Counted from the stretch's first letter, positions 18,188 through 28,900 are shown. The stretch: DNA of 64,000 nucleotides from Skermanella stibiiresistens SB22 (GCF_000576635.1 NZ_AVFL01000024.1:1-64000); one strand, 5' to 3'. Numbers and translations are program-made. Notes: generated by a model from the sequence alone, not told the origin.

Positions 18188-18979
18188 ATGCTCTCCGCCC
18201 TGTCCGGCGTGGTGTCCGGAGCATTGCCCGAGCCGGTGATCGCCAGCCTGATCGCCGGTCTCGCCACAGGCGTGGGGGCACTTCCGGTGCTGCTGGTCCC
18301 GCGGATCTCGGAACGCCTCCAGGATACGCTGCTGGGGTTCTCGGCGGGCATCATGCTCGCGGCCAGTTTCTTCTCCCTGATCATCCCGGCATTGGCCGAA
18401 GCGGAAGCCCTTTATGGCAGCCCGCTGAACGGAGCGTCGGCGGTGGTCGCGGCGCTGCTGATCGGCGCCGCGGGGCTATGGTCGTTCGAATACATCACGC
18501 CGCACCTTCATTTCACCGACGCCGCGGGCCGGAAGGACCCGGTGGCCCTGCCGCTGATCGCCATCGCGATCACCCTCCACAACATCCCCGAAGGCTTGGC
18601 GGTCGGCGTCGGCTATGGCGCGATGGATGGTTCCGTCGGCGCCAACCTCGCGATCGCGATCGGCATCCAGAACATGCCGGAGGGCTTGGCCGTGGCCGTC
18701 TCCCTGATCGCGCTGGGCTGGCAGCGGTCGACCGCCTTGCTGGTGGCCTTCGGGACTGGGCTGGTCGAGCCGATCGGAGCCCTGATCGGGGTCACCGCCG
18801 TCGGGATGGCCGCCACCCTACTGCCTTGGGGGCTGGGCATCGCGGCTGGCGCCATGATCTTCGTGATCAGCCACGAGATCATCCCCGAGACCCATCGCAA
18901 GGGTCATGAGAACTCCGCCACCACGGGCCTGCTGGTCGGCCTGGGCGGCATGGTCCTGATCAGCGCGGCACTCGGCTGA
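18188..18979 (+). CDS. ZIP-family divalent metal transporter
   Basis: A 263-residue, eight-helix ZIP permease. The metal path is shown by the paired motifs HNIPEGLAVGVGYG (helix 4) and QNMPEGLAVAVSL (helix 5), plus the EIIPETH segment near the C-terminus. ZIP proteins bring zinc, iron or manganese into the cytoplasm. Three bases separate it from the CNNM/CorC-type gene, suggesting joint control of metal balance. It converges on the carbonic anhydrase gene. Confidence 0.92.
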   Translation: MLSALSGVVSGALPEPVIASLIAGLATGVGALPVLLVPRISERLQDTLLGFSAGIMLAASFFSLIIPALAEAEALYGSPLNGASAVVAALLIGAAGLWSFEYITPHLHFTDAAGRKDPVALPLIAIAITLHNIPEGLAVGVGYGAMDGSVGANLAIAIGIQNMPEGLAVAVSLIALGWQRSTALLVAFGTGLVEPIGALIGVTAVGMAATLLPWGLGIAAGAMIFVISHEIIPETHRKGHENSATTGLLVGLGGMVLISAALG

Positions 18980-18985
18980 TCCAAC

Positions 18986-19028
18986 ACCGCGTCGCCGCTG
19001 GTTCCCACCGGTTCTCAGGCGACGCGGT
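18986..19028. terminator. Candidate bidirectional terminator between convergent genes
   Basis: An 11-bp perfect stem, 18986-18996 pairing with 19018-19028 (ACCGCGTCGCC and its complement), spans a 21-base loop between the convergent ZIP and carbonic anhydrase genes. The right arm overlaps the last codons of the carbonic anhydrase gene. It has no T-run, so the assignment rests on position and symmetry. Confidence 0.4.
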
Positions 19029-19647
19029 TGAACGGCTCCGGCCCCTCCGTGCCGCCCCACAGCTCGCCCTTCTCCAGGTCGAACCACCAGCCGTGGAGTT
19101 CCAGGTTACCGGCCTCGACGCGCTCGCGGACCCAGGGAAAGGTCATCAGGTTGCCCAGCGACACCTTCAGCGCGGCGTGCTCCATCAGGCGGACGCCTTC
19201 CGGGCTGCTCAGGTCGTGCGGGTGGGCGCAGCGGCAGGCCGACTCCGCGATCGACACCCACTGAGCGATGAACTCGCGGTCCGATCCACCGCCCATGGCG
19301 GTGTGGCGCAGCGCCTCCATGCCGCCGCAGCGGGAGTGGCCCAGGATGACGATATGACTGACCTTGAGGTCGCGGACGGCGAATTCCAAGGCGGCGCTGG
19401 TGCCGTGATACTGGCCGTCGGGCTGGTAGGGCGGGATCAGGTTGGCGACGTTCCGGACGACGAACAACTCACCTGGCCGCGCGCTCAGCAGCAGTGCCGG
19501 ATCGACCCGCGAGTCCGAGCACGCGATCATCAGCACCTCGGGCGATTGGCCCTGGCTGACCAGCTGCTCGTAAAGCTCCGGTCGGTGTTCGAAGTTCGAG
19601 ACGCGAAAGGCCCTGAACCCGGCGACCAGCCGATCGATGGAAGACAT
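19015..19647 (-). CDS. Beta-class carbonic anhydrase
   Basis: A 210-residue beta-carbonic anhydrase. Zinc ligands are visible in MIACSDSRVDP (Cys with the Asp-Arg dyad) and GHSRCGG (His and Cys). VVRNVANLIPPY and the H-G-T-S-A-A-L-E-F helix are family-typical. It interconverts carbon dioxide and bicarbonate in the cytoplasm. ATG 19647 is chosen because MSSIDRLVAGFRAFR is the normal family start. The frame stays open upstream but without family similarity. Confidence 0.94.
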   Translation of the reverse strand: MSSIDRLVAGFRAFRVSNFEHRPELYEQLVSQGQSPEVLMIACSDSRVDPALLLSARPGELFVVRNVANLIPPYQPDGQYHGTSAALEFAVRDLKVSHIVILGHSRCGGMEALRHTAMGGGSDREFIAQWVSIAESACRCAHPHDLSSPEGVRLMEHAALKVSLGNLMTFPWVRERVEAGNLELHGWWFDLEKGELWGGTEGPEPFNRVA

Positions 19648-19891
19648 GCTCGTTCTCTCCACGGTAGCGGAAGGAGCGGTGCTCCGACGCATCATCCGGG
19701 ACCCGTCACCGCCATGCCCGCGTCGGCAAGCAAGCGGCGCGCCAAGCCCCGGCCGCGTCACGCGACGCGGCGGGCAGGTGATGCCTCGGATTGGCGGGTC
19801 CAGGCAAGCCCATTCTTTGATCATGCGCGCGCCTCATTGTCGCAAACGCGTGCAATTCGATGTCTCTCGATTAGCGTTCCCAGGATCGCCG

Positions 19892-22555
19892 TCAGCTCCG
19901 CTGGCCGTTCCGCCGCGACAGCAGATTGGCGACCAGCCCGGTCCACCCGGTCTGGTGCGAAGCACCCAGCCCGGCGCCGGTGTCGCCGTGGAAATACTCG
20001 TGGAACCAGACATGGTCGACGAAGGCGGGATCGGCTTGTAGCACCTCGCGGTCGCCGTGGATCGGCCGCCGGCCTTCCGCGTCCTTCAGGAACAGCCGCG
20101 TCAGCCGGTCGGACACCTCGCCGGCGACCTGTTTCAATGTCATCAGCGTGCCCGATCCGGTCGGGCACTCGACCAGGAAGTCGTCGCCGTAGTAGTGGTG
20201 GAACCGCTCCAGCGCCTCGACCAGCAGGTAGTTCATCGGGAACCAGACGGGTCCGCGCCAGTTCGAATTGCCGCCGAACATGTAGGTCTGGCTCTCGCCC
20301 GGCTCGTAGCCGACGCTGATCCGCTGGTGCTCGGTTTCGAACACATAGGGTTCCTTGGCGTGCGCCCGCGACATCGACCGGATGCCGTGGTCCGACAGGA
20401 ACTCCTCCGGGTCCAGCATCCGGACCAGCAGCCGCTTGACCCGGTGGCCGCGCAGCAGCGACAGCAGCCGGCGCTCGCCGACGCCCGGCTCGTCCCAGCG
20501 CGACACCAGGCTGGCCAGATCGGTGCGCCGGTTGAGGAACAGGTCCAGCCGGCGGGCGAAGCGGGGCAGGCGGCGCAGCAGGTCGGGTTCGATCGTCTCG
20601 ACCGCGAACAGCGGCGTCAGTCCGACCATGGAGCGCAGCTTCAACTCGTGCATGGTGCCGTCGGGCAGGTTCAGGACATCGTGGAAGAACTTGTCGCTCT
20701 CGCTCCACAATCCGATGCCGCGCTCGCCGATGTTGTTCAGCGCCTGGGCGATGTACAGGAAGTGCTCGAAGAACTTGCTGGCGATGTCCTCGAAGACATC
20801 GTCCTCCAGCGCCAACTCCAAGGCGATCCGCATCATCTTCAGCGCGAACATCGCCATCCAGGCGGTGCCGTCGGCCTGATCCAGGAAGCCCCCGGTCGGC
20901 AGCGGCCGGCTGCGGTCGAACACGCCGATATTATCCAGCCCCAGGAACCCGCCCTGGAAGACGTTGCGGCCCTGCGCGTCCTTGCGGTTGACCCACCACG
21001 CGAAGTTCAGCATCAACTTGTGGAAGATCCGCTCCAGGAAAACGCGGTCGCCCCGGCCGCCATTTGCCTGCCGCTCGATCTCGAACACGCGCCAAGCCGC
21101 CCAGGCGTGGACGGGAGGGTTGACGTCGCCGAAGGCCCATTCATAGGCCGGGATCTGCCCGTTCGGGTGCATGTAGTCTTCGGAGGTCAGCAGCAGCAAC
21201 TGGTGCTTGGCGAAGGCCGGATCGATCAGCGCCAGGGGAACGCAGTGGAACGCCAGGTCCCAGGCCGCGAACCATGGGTACTCCCACTTGTCGGGCATCG
21301 AGATGATGTCCTCGGCCGACAGGTGGCGCCAATCGGCGTTGCGGCCCTGCTTCCGTTGCGGCGGGGGTGGCGGCATGGTCGGGTCGCCGCGCAGCCATCT
21401 GTAGACGTCGAACTTGTAGAACTGCTTGTTCCAGATCATCCCGGCGAAGGCTTGGCGCTGGACCGACCGCGCGTCGGCGTCCTCCAGGCCGCGCTGGATC
21501 ACCTCGTAGAAACGGTCGGCCTCGGCCCGGCGCAGATCGACCAGCGAGTCGAATCCGGTGAAGGGCGGCAGGATCGGCTGGCCCCGCACCAGCCGGGTGC
21601 GGACCACCCAGCTCTCCCCCGGCGCCAGCGTCCGGATGTGCCAGGCGCCGACCTTGGTCGCGGGACCGTTGAACCTGATGGCGCCGCGCCGCTCGTGGAC
21701 GATCCTCTCGTGCAGCCCGTCCTTGAAGACGCCGTTGCCGGGCGACAGGCCGAAGGTGTTCGGGTTGCTCTCGTTCTCACAGAAGAGCAATTCCGCGTCG
21801 ACCTCGACGTGGAACGTGTGGCGGCCCAGCATCCTGTGGTCCGCCGCCACGCAGCGCGGCCCGTCCAGCGCCATGCTCGGCTTGGGATGGCCGTCGCGCC
21901 AGGACCAGTGATTGGCGAACCACATCTGGGGCAACATGTGCAGCCGGGCGGGTTCCGGCCCGCGGTTGACCGCCGTGATCCGCATCAGGATATCGGCCTC
22001 GTCGGCCTTGGCGTATTCCACGAAAACGTCGAAATAGCGGTTTTCGTCGAGGATGCCGGTATCCAGCAGCTCGAATTCGCCCTCCGACCGGGGGCGGCCC
22101 CGATTGGCGGCGCGCAGCTGGTCATAGGGAAACTCCCGCTGCGGGTACTTGTAGAGCATCCGCAGATAGGAATGCGTCGGTACCGCGTCGAGGTGCCAGT
22201 ACAGCTCCTTGACGTCCTCGCCGTGGCTGCCCTCCGGCCCGGACAGGCCGAACAAGCGTTCCTTCAGGATCGGATCGACGCCGTTCCACAAACCCAGTCC
22301 CAGGCACAGGCGCTGCGTCGAATCACAGAAACCGGCCAGCCCATCCTCGCCCCAGCGGTACGCCCGCGAGCACGCCTGCTCGTAGGTCAGGTGATTCCAC
22401 GCCTCGCCGTCGGCGCTGTAGTCCTCACGCACCGTGCCCCATTGCCGGTCACTCAGATAGGGTCCCCAGAGCTGCCAATCACGGAGACCTTGCGCCTGCT
22501 CCTTGAGCCGAAGGCGCTCTGGGTCCAACGCGTGGGTGCCAAAGGCTGCCGTCAT
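19892..22555 (-). CDS. GH63/MGH1-like glucosidase
   Basis: An 887-residue protein of the bacterial GH63-related (mannosylglycerate hydrolase MGH1-like) glucosidase group. Landmarks are the N-terminal LWGPYLSDRQWGTVREDYS, the (alpha/alpha)6-barrel stretch WEYPWFAAWDLAFHCVPLAL with the proposed catalytic Asp, QIPAYEWAFGDVNPPVHAWA, and the C-terminal GNSNWRGPVWFPMNYLLVEA. No signal peptide is seen, so it acts in the cytoplasm on an alpha-glucoside. ATG 22555 has AGGA about 10 bases upstream; GTG 22579 is an alternative. A GH13 trehalose-synthase-like enzyme occurs 35 kb away. Confidence 0.85.
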   Translation of the reverse strand: MTAAFGTHALDPERLRLKEQAQGLRDWQLWGPYLSDRQWGTVREDYSADGEAWNHLTYEQACSRAYRWGEDGLAGFCDSTQRLCLGLGLWNGVDPILKERLFGLSGPEGSHGEDVKELYWHLDAVPTHSYLRMLYKYPQREFPYDQLRAANRGRPRSEGEFELLDTGILDENRYFDVFVEYAKADEADILMRITAVNRGPEPARLHMLPQMWFANHWSWRDGHPKPSMALDGPRCVAADHRMLGRHTFHVEVDAELLFCENESNPNTFGLSPGNGVFKDGLHERIVHERRGAIRFNGPATKVGAWHIRTLAPGESWVVRTRLVRGQPILPPFTGFDSLVDLRRAEADRFYEVIQRGLEDADARSVQRQAFAGMIWNKQFYKFDVYRWLRGDPTMPPPPPQRKQGRNADWRHLSAEDIISMPDKWEYPWFAAWDLAFHCVPLALIDPAFAKHQLLLLTSEDYMHPNGQIPAYEWAFGDVNPPVHAWAAWRVFEIERQANGGRGDRVFLERIFHKLMLNFAWWVNRKDAQGRNVFQGGFLGLDNIGVFDRSRPLPTGGFLDQADGTAWMAMFALKMMRIALELALEDDVFEDIASKFFEHFLYIAQALNNIGERGIGLWSESDKFFHDVLNLPDGTMHELKLRSMVGLTPLFAVETIEPDLLRRLPRFARRLDLFLNRRTDLASLVSRWDEPGVGERRLLSLLRGHRVKRLLVRMLDPEEFLSDHGIRSMSRAHAKEPYVFETEHQRISVGYEPGESQTYMFGGNSNWRGPVWFPMNYLLVEALERFHHYYGDDFLVECPTGSGTLMTLKQVAGEVSDRLTRLFLKDAEGRRPIHGDREVLQADPAFVDHVWFHEYFHGDTGAGLGASHQTGWTGLVANLLSRRNGQRS

Positions 22556-22743
22556 CGCCTCTATTTCCTCGTGTCTCACGGTCGCTCACCCACGGAGAGG
22601 CCAACCATTGAATGAAAATACGCAAGAAGCGCGCCATGGCCGGGCCGGCGGGAGTAAATCCGCCGCCGGCTGTTGTCATCGGTGAAAGGTCGCGGCCTCC
22701 GACAGCCGAAGCCTCAACACTCAGACAAGGGGGAACACGGGAG

Positions 22744-23352
22744 ATGAAGCGTATCGTACTGCTGGGACTGCTGCTGACGGGAACACTCTTTTCATCAACC
22801 ACCATCCCATCGGTGACCCTCGCCCAGACGGCCGCCGCCCCATCAGCCACCAGCGGCCCGTCGCAGCTTAGCTACACGCAGCCGCTATCCCCCCAGGCGC
22901 AGAAGGAGATCCAGCGACGCCTGAAGGAGTTGGGCTCCTATACCGGAGCCGTGGACGGTATCTGGGGGCGCGATAGCCAGGAGGCCCTGGAGAACTTCCA
23001 GCGGAGCCGGAGCCTGCAAGTCACCAGCGGCCTCAATCAGGCGACGCTCGCGACCATGGGCATCAAGCCGGTCGATCTGTTGGATCTCGGCGGCGAGGCT
23101 GGCGTGGCGGCCCTGCCGTCGGAGGTTCAAGGCAGGGCCTTGACCAGGGATGCCGCCCGCACCGTCCAAGGCCGCCTGAAGCAGCTTGGCATCTACGCCG
23201 GCGAGACGGACGGGCTCTGGGGCGAGAGCACGCAAGCCGCCCTGGAGCGTTTCCAGCGCGACAGGGGGCTCCAAGTGACCGGGACGGTCAACCCGAACAC
23301 GCTGACGACCATGGGGCTGGACAGCCAAGTCGTCATGGCGGGAACGCGCTGA
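22744..23352 (+). CDS. Secreted protein with two peptidoglycan-binding domains
   Basis: A 202-residue exported protein. ATG 22744 follows a GGGAG-type ribosome site and begins a signal peptide (MKRIVLLGLLLTGTLF, cleavage near AQTAAA). Two PG_binding_1 repeats follow, at ~60-115 and ~140-195: EIQRRLKELGSYTGAVDGIW with TQ-like DSQEALENFQRSRSLQVTSG, and VQGRLKQLGIYAGETDGLWG with STQAALERFQRDRGLQVTG. They likely attach it to the cell wall. No catalytic domain is present. It is divergent from the glucosidase gene. Confidence 0.88.
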   Translation: MKRIVLLGLLLTGTLFSSTTIPSVTLAQTAAAPSATSGPSQLSYTQPLSPQAQKEIQRRLKELGSYTGAVDGIWGRDSQEALENFQRSRSLQVTSGLNQATLATMGIKPVDLLDLGGEAGVAALPSEVQGRALTRDAARTVQGRLKQLGIYAGETDGLWGESTQAALERFQRDRGLQVTGTVNPNTLTTMGLDSQVVMAGTR

Positions 23353-23375
23353 CCGTCACCGGCTTCCGAAAGCCT

Positions 23376-24134
23376 TCAGCCGCGGCCGACGAACGGCATC
23401 TTGGTCGCCATCACCGTCATGAACAGCACGTTGGCGTCCAACGGCAGGCTCGCCATGTGAACGACCGAACTGGCGACATGGCGCGGGTCCATCCGGGGTT
23501 CCGCCGCCATGGAGCCGTCGGCCTGGAGCACGCCCGCCGTCATCCGCTCGGTCATGTCGGTCGCGGCGTTGCCGATGTCGACCTGACCGCAGGCGATGTC
23601 GTATTTCCTGCCGTCCAGCGCCGTCGACTTGGTCAGGCCCGAGATGGCGTGCTTGGTCGCCGTGTAGGGAGCCGAGTTCGGCCGCGGCGTGGTGGCGGAG
23701 ATCGACCCGTTGTTGATGATCCTGCCGCCGCGCGGGTCCTGGTCCTTCATCAGCCGGAACGCCCCTTGGGTGCACAGGAACGCGCCGGTCAGGTTGACGT
23801 CCACCACCTTCTTCCACTGGTCGAAGGTCAGTTCCTCCAGCGGTATGGCGGGTGCGCCACTGCCGGCGTTGTTGAACAGCACGTCGAGCCGGCCGAATGT
23901 CTCCTTGGTCCGGGCGAACAGCGCGTCGACCGAGGCCGGGTCGCCGATATCGGTCGGCACGGCCAAGGTCCGCTTGCCGAACTTGGCGCCAAGCTCCGCC
24001 GTTTCCTCCAGCGGTTCCTGGCGACGCCCGGCCAGCACGACCGAATATCCGGCCTCGAGCAGGGCCAGCGCCACCGCCCTGCCGATGCCCGTTCCAGCCC
24101 CTGTGACCAATGCGATTTTTTCGATGGAAGCCAT
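23376..24134 (-). CDS. Short-chain dehydrogenase/reductase
   Basis: A 252-residue classical SDR. The NAD(P) motif is GAGTGIGRA (~residue 12) and the stabilising motif NNAGSG. The catalytic triad is Ser in NNGSISATT and Tyr/Lys in PYTATKHA. The substrate loop before the C-terminus is family-typical. It is an NAD(P)H-dependent oxidoreductase in the cytoplasm with unknown substrate. GGGGAGG lies ~12 bases upstream of ATG 24134. It converges on the peptidoglycan-binding gene with a 23-base gap. Confidence 0.9.
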   Translation of the reverse strand: MASIEKIALVTGAGTGIGRAVALALLEAGYSVVLAGRRQEPLEETAELGAKFGKRTLAVPTDIGDPASVDALFARTKETFGRLDVLFNNAGSGAPAIPLEELTFDQWKKVVDVNLTGAFLCTQGAFRLMKDQDPRGGRIINNGSISATTPRPNSAPYTATKHAISGLTKSTALDGRKYDIACGQVDIGNAATDMTERMTAGVLQADGSMAAEPRMDPRHVASSVVHMASLPLDANVLFMTVMATKMPFVGRG

Positions 24135-24249
24135 ATCCGTCGATTTCCTCCCCTGATGTTTCGAGCCCTGATGCTTGGAGCTTGAATTGCCCCTTCATCA
24201 AGCATGCTACATCAGGGATGGCAACCTTGACAGGACGAGGACCGATCCG

Positions 24250-24588
24250 ATGCGTGCTTCGCACCTCCTGACGTTGTCTTGCCTGCTCCTGGTGGGGTGC
24301 TCCGACGTCCCGGATCAGGATTGGGGATATGGCACCGGCGGGCCCGCCGACTTGGAATGGGAACGTCGGTCCATCCTGATCGATCTGGCGCGGACATGTC
24401 GGGAGGGTGATCGCCAAGCCTGCGACACCCTCGATCGGGCGATCGAGGAACGGCGACGCCAAGACAGGTATTCGGGACCGCTGCCATCCCTGTCGGAGCG
24501 AAACCTCGATCAGCGGAGACGCGACCAGGAGAGATATGAGGAGAAGTCGAGGCGCCAGCGGCAGTTGCCCAACGACCTGTCGCGATAG
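24250..24588 (+). CDS. Small predicted lipoprotein, unknown function
   Basis: A 112-residue protein. ATG 24250 starts a lipoprotein signal (LTLSCLLLVGC, Cys at residue 17). The mature part is very hydrophilic and arginine/glutamate-rich, with a cysteine pair (TCREGDRQAC) that could form a disulfide and a charged helical tail (SERNLDQRRRDQERYEEKSR). I do not recognise a family. It is divergent from the SDR gene and lies ahead of the TerC leader. Confidence 0.65.
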   Translation: MRASHLLTLSCLLLVGCSDVPDQDWGYGTGGPADLEWERRSILIDLARTCREGDRQACDTLDRAIEERRRQDRYSGPLPSLSERNLDQRRRDQERYEEKSRRQRQLPNDLSR

Positions 24589-24611
24589 TGAGGGCCGGCA
24601 TCGCATGAGCC

Positions 24612-24640
24612 TTGACACACCCCACCCTGCGACCTAGCTA
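24612..24640 (+). promoter_or_regulatory. Candidate sigma70 promoter for the TerC/Alx gene
   Basis: A perfect -35 box TTGACA at 24612-24617 is followed after 17 bases by TAGCTA (24635-24640), a weak -10 match. It would start a transcript near 24647, leaving a leader of about 100 bases before the ATG at 24751. Confidence 0.4.
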
Positions 24641-24653
24641 AGGCCGCTCTACC

Positions 24654-24702
24654 GAATCCGGGCCCCTCTGGCAGGTGGGTCGCCACCTGTGATGTCGGAT
24701 TC
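24654..24702 (+). ncRNA. Structured 5' leader upstream of the TerC/Alx gene
   Basis: GAATCCG (24654-24660) pairs with CGGATTC (24696-24702). The enclosed loop contains a perfect tetraloop hairpin, CAGGTGG (24672-24678) with CCACCTG (24683-24689). Leaders of terC/alx genes in other bacteria often carry the yybP-ykoY manganese-sensing riboswitch. I could not match its conserved loops here, so a cis-acting role is inference from nested pairing and gene context. Confidence 0.4.
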
Positions 24703-24750
24703 CTTCATCTGCTCTTGCACCGACGGGTGTGACCGCATCTGGAGGGACCG

Positions 24751-25758
24751 ATGGAAACATCGCCTCTTTTATGGATAGGCTTCAACGCCTTCGTCCTCGT
24801 TCTGCTTGCCCTCGATCTGGGCGTCTTCAATAAAAAACCACATGCCATCACGGTCCGCGAAGCGCTCATCGCCAGCGGGTGCTACATCTCCCTGGCCTTC
24901 GCCTTCAACGCCGGCATTTATTGGTTTATGGGAACCGAGAAGGGGCTGGAGTTCACCACCGGCTACCTGATCGAATGGAGTCTCTCGGTCGATAACATCT
25001 TCGTCATGGCCATGATATTCGGCCATTTCGCGGTCCCGCGGCAGTTCCAGCACCGCGTCCTGTTCTGGGGCATCCTGGGCGCCCTGGTCATGCGGGCGGC
25101 GCTGATCTTCGCCGGCACGGCGTTGATCCATCAGTTCCATTGGACGATCTACGTGTTCGGCGCTTTCCTGCTGTTCACCGGCGTCAAGATGTTCTTCTCC
25201 TCCGACGAGGAGCAGGACCTGGAGAGCAATCGCATCGTGCGCTTCGTCAAGTCGCGCGTCCGCATGACCGAGACCTACGAGGGCACGGCGTTCTTCGTGC
25301 GCCGCAACGGCTTGCTGCTGGCGACGCCGATGCTGCTCGTGCTGGTGATGATCGAGGCGACCGACCTGATGTTCGCGCTCGACAGCGTGCCCGCGATCTT
25401 CGCGGTCACCGACGATCCGTTCATCGTCTACACCTCCAACGTCTTCGCCATCCTGGGCCTGCGGTCGCTCTACTTCGCCCTGGCCGGCATCATCCACCGT
25501 TTCAGCTATTTGAAATACGGATTGTCGCTGGTGCTGGTGTTCATTGGCACGAAGATGATGCTGATCGACATCTGGAAGGTCCCGACCGCGCTGGCGCTGG
25601 GCGTCACCGCCGGACTGATCGTCGGCTCGATCGTGCTGTCGCTGATCAAGACCCGGAACGACCCCGCGCCCGAGGAGGACGCGCTGGCGGACCACGCGCC
25701 CACCGACTATGCCAAGGATCGGGCTGGCGAAGGCCGGGAAGCCACCCAGTCGTCTTGA
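24751..25758 (+). CDS. TerC/Alx-family membrane protein
   Basis: A 335-residue, nine-helix membrane protein. The TerC hallmarks are ALDLGVFNKKPHAITVREAL near the N-terminus, EWSLSVDNIFVMAMIFGHF (~residue 75) and MIEATDLMFALDSVPAIFAV (~residue 200), whose Asp/Glu residues are thought to coordinate metal ions such as manganese. Members export manganese or help load metalloproteins. GGAGGG lies just before ATG 24751. A structured leader precedes the gene. Confidence 0.92.
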   Translation: METSPLLWIGFNAFVLVLLALDLGVFNKKPHAITVREALIASGCYISLAFAFNAGIYWFMGTEKGLEFTTGYLIEWSLSVDNIFVMAMIFGHFAVPRQFQHRVLFWGILGALVMRAALIFAGTALIHQFHWTIYVFGAFLLFTGVKMFFSSDEEQDLESNRIVRFVKSRVRMTETYEGTAFFVRRNGLLLATPMLLVLVMIEATDLMFALDSVPAIFAVTDDPFIVYTSNVFAILGLRSLYFALAGIIHRFSYLKYGLSLVLVFIGTKMMLIDIWKVPTALALGVTAGLIVGSIVLSLIKTRNDPAPEEDALADHAPTDYAKDRAGEGREATQSS

Positions 25759-25915
25759 CCGACCGCCAATGGTCGTTGTGCGGGACGGTTTGGAGCCCTA
25801 TGGTCGCATACGCTGATATGGTGTGTGCGTCCATGATCCAACCGACCCGTCCGCGACCCGTTCCGCCCCGCCGCGATCCCTCCGTCTCCGACCAGACCGC
25901 CGGATCGACCGCCGG

Positions 25916-28900
25916 ATGATGATCGCGCCGGAGGGGGATCAGCCGGCTTTCCTATCGGGCGGCGGCGAGATGGGCGCCCGGATGCGCGCCCATGATTGGT
26001 CGGCATCCCCGCTGGGAATCCCGCGGGACTGGCCGGTGGCGCTGCGGACCGCCATCGGGATCACGCTGAACTCGCGCCACCCGATGTATGTGGCGTGGGG
26101 GCCCGATCTCCTCTTCTTCCACAACGACAGCTACATTCCCCTGCTCGGCGCCAAACACCCGGCCGAACTGGGGCAGCCGTTCCAGCGGCTATGGGCGGAG
26201 ATCTGGGATGATCTCCGCCTCCTGACCGAGCGCGCCCTGGCGGGGGAGGCGATCTGGTTCGAGGATTTCCACCTCTCCATGAGCCGCAACGGGGTGATCG
26301 AGGATACCTGGTTCACCTTCTCCTTCTCGCCGCTGCGGGACGAGGGGGGAGAGGTGGCCGGTTTTCTCTGCGCCTGCATGGAGACGACGCGTGAGGTCCT
26401 GGCGCGGCGGCGCCTGACCCTGCAACTGGATCTCGCCGAACGGCTCCGCACGCTGGACACCTCCGGCGACATCGCCCTGGTCGCGGCGGAGACCTTGGGA
26501 CGGCACTTCAAGGCGGCCCGAGCGGGCTATGGCGAGATCGACCGCGACGGGCTGACGGTCTCGATCGAACGCGATTGGACCGATGGCAGGTTGCCTGGCT
26601 TGGCCGGGCGCTCCTTTCCGCTCGATCTGTTCGGAAGCGCCGTGGTGGCGTGCCTCCAGGGCGGGCGGACGCTGTTGATCAACGATGTCGGGACCGACCC
26701 GCGCCTGTCCGGCGTCCCGTTCTCCTTGGAGATCGCCGCGCGGGCGGTGCTGGCCGTGCCTCTGATCAAGTCGGGGCGGCTCGCCGCCATCCTCTACCTG
26801 CACGAACCGATGCCGCGCCAGTGGACCGACGCCGACGCCGAACTGGCTGGCGGCGTGGTCGAGAGGACTTGGGAGGCGATCGAGCGGGCGCGCGCCGTCG
26901 CGGCCCTGAACCTCCAGCGGGCCGAGGAGAGCGAGCGTCTCCGCCGCCTGTTCGAACAGGCGCCCAGCTTCATGGCGGTGCTGCGCGAACCGGGCCACGT
27001 CCACGAACTGGCCAACGCCACCTACCGGCGCTTGGTCGGCGACCGCGACATCATCGGTCTGCCGATCCGGCAAGCCATGCCGGAATTGGCGGAGCAGGGG
27101 ATCGTCCAACTGTTGGACCGGGTCCACGCGACCGGTCGCCCCCATGTCGGCGGGGCGGTCCGCCTGCTGTTCCAGCGGAGCGGCGACGCCACGCGGTCGG
27201 CGGCGCTGGAGGAACGGTTCGTCGATCTCGTGTTCCAGCCGATCACGCGGGGTGACGGGACGACGGCGGGCATCTTCATCGACGGCAACGACGTCACCGA
27301 TCTGGTTCGGGCGCGGGAGCGGTCGGCTTGTCTGGTCGAGTTGGGCGACCGGTTGCGCGATCTCAATGACACCGGCGCCATAGCGCGGACGGCGGCGGAG
27401 ATCCTGGGACGGACGCTGGGCGTCCCACGCGCCGGCTACGGCAAGGTCGACCCCACCGGACGCACCGTGACGATCGAGCGGGATTGGACCGACGGGAGGG
27501 TGGCGAGTGTCGCCGGCCTTCATCATTTTCGCGACTACGGGGACTTCGTCGACGCGTTGCGTCACGGCGAGACCGTCGTCATCCCCGACGTGACGACCGA
27601 TCCCCACACCGCCGGTAAAGCCGATTTGCTGAACTCGCTCGACGTCGCGGCGCTGGTCAACGTGCCGATCATGGAGGATGGCCGCCTCTCGGCGTTGCTC
27701 TACCTGCACGACGTGACGCCGCGCGACTGGTCCGACGACGAGTTGAGCCTGATCCGCGATGTAGCCGACCGCACCTGGGCCGCCGCCGAGCGCGCCCGCT
27801 CCGAGGCGGCGCTCCGACAGTTCAACCGCACGCTGGAACAGCAGGTCGCGGAGCGGACCCGCGACCGCGACCGGATGTGGCGCCTGTCGACCGATGTGAT
27901 GCTGGTCGCCCGCTTCGACGGCACCGTGGTCGCCGTCAATCCCGCCTGGACGACGCTGCTGGGCTGGAGCGAGGCCGAATTGCTGGCCGGCTCCTTCCTC
28001 GACCTGGTCCATCCCGACGATCGCGCCACCACGGAGGCCGAGGCTGGCAACTTGGCGAAGGGGCTGGTCACGTTGCGGTTCGAGAACCGCTACCGTCACA
28101 AGGATGGCTCCTATCGGGTGATCTCATGGACGGCGGTTCCCGACGAGAACCACATCCACGCCGTCGGCCGCGACATGACGGCGGAACGGGAAGCGGTGCA
28201 GGCCTTGCGCGCCGCCGAGGACGCGTTGCGGCAATCGCAGAAGATGGAGGCGGTCGGCCAGTTGACCGGCGGCGTCGCCCACGACTTCAACAACCTGCTC
28301 CAGGCGATCCTGGGCAATCTCGACATGCTGCGCGACAAGGTCGCCGATCGCCCCGACCTGTCGCGTCATGTCGACTTCGCGATCCAGGCTGGCGACAGGG
28401 CGGCGACACTGACCCAACGGCTGCTGGCCTTCGCGCGCCGTCAACCCCTGGCGCCGACCAGCCTCAATCTCAACACGCTGGTCGGCGACATGCGGGAGCT
28501 GATCCAGCGTTCCGTCGGCGAGGCGATCGTGTTGAGAACTGTGCTGGCGGGCGGCCTCTGGCGCGTTTGGGCCGACGCCAACCAGGTCGAGAATGGCCTT
28601 CTCAACCTCGTCATCAACGCCCGCGACGCCATGCCCGCGGGGGGGCGCCTGACCATCGAGACGTGCAACGCCAGCTTGGACGGCCGCTACATCGCGACCG
28701 AGTTCGGCCTTCAGCCGGGAGAGTACGCCTGCCTCAGCGTCACCGACACGGGCGCGGGAATGCCGCGCGATGTCGTGGACAGGGCCTTCGAGCCGTTCTT
28801 CACCACCAAGCCGATCGGGCAGGGCACCGGGTTGGGACTGAGTCAACTCTATGGTTTCGCCCGCCAGTCTGGCGGCCACGCGGCGATCTACTCCGAGGAG

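Noticed and set aside
20057-22615. 852-codon rightward frame opposite the glucosidase gene
   Set aside because: It is an antisense shadow of the GH63-like gene; the glucosidase has conserved motifs throughout and the shadow has none.
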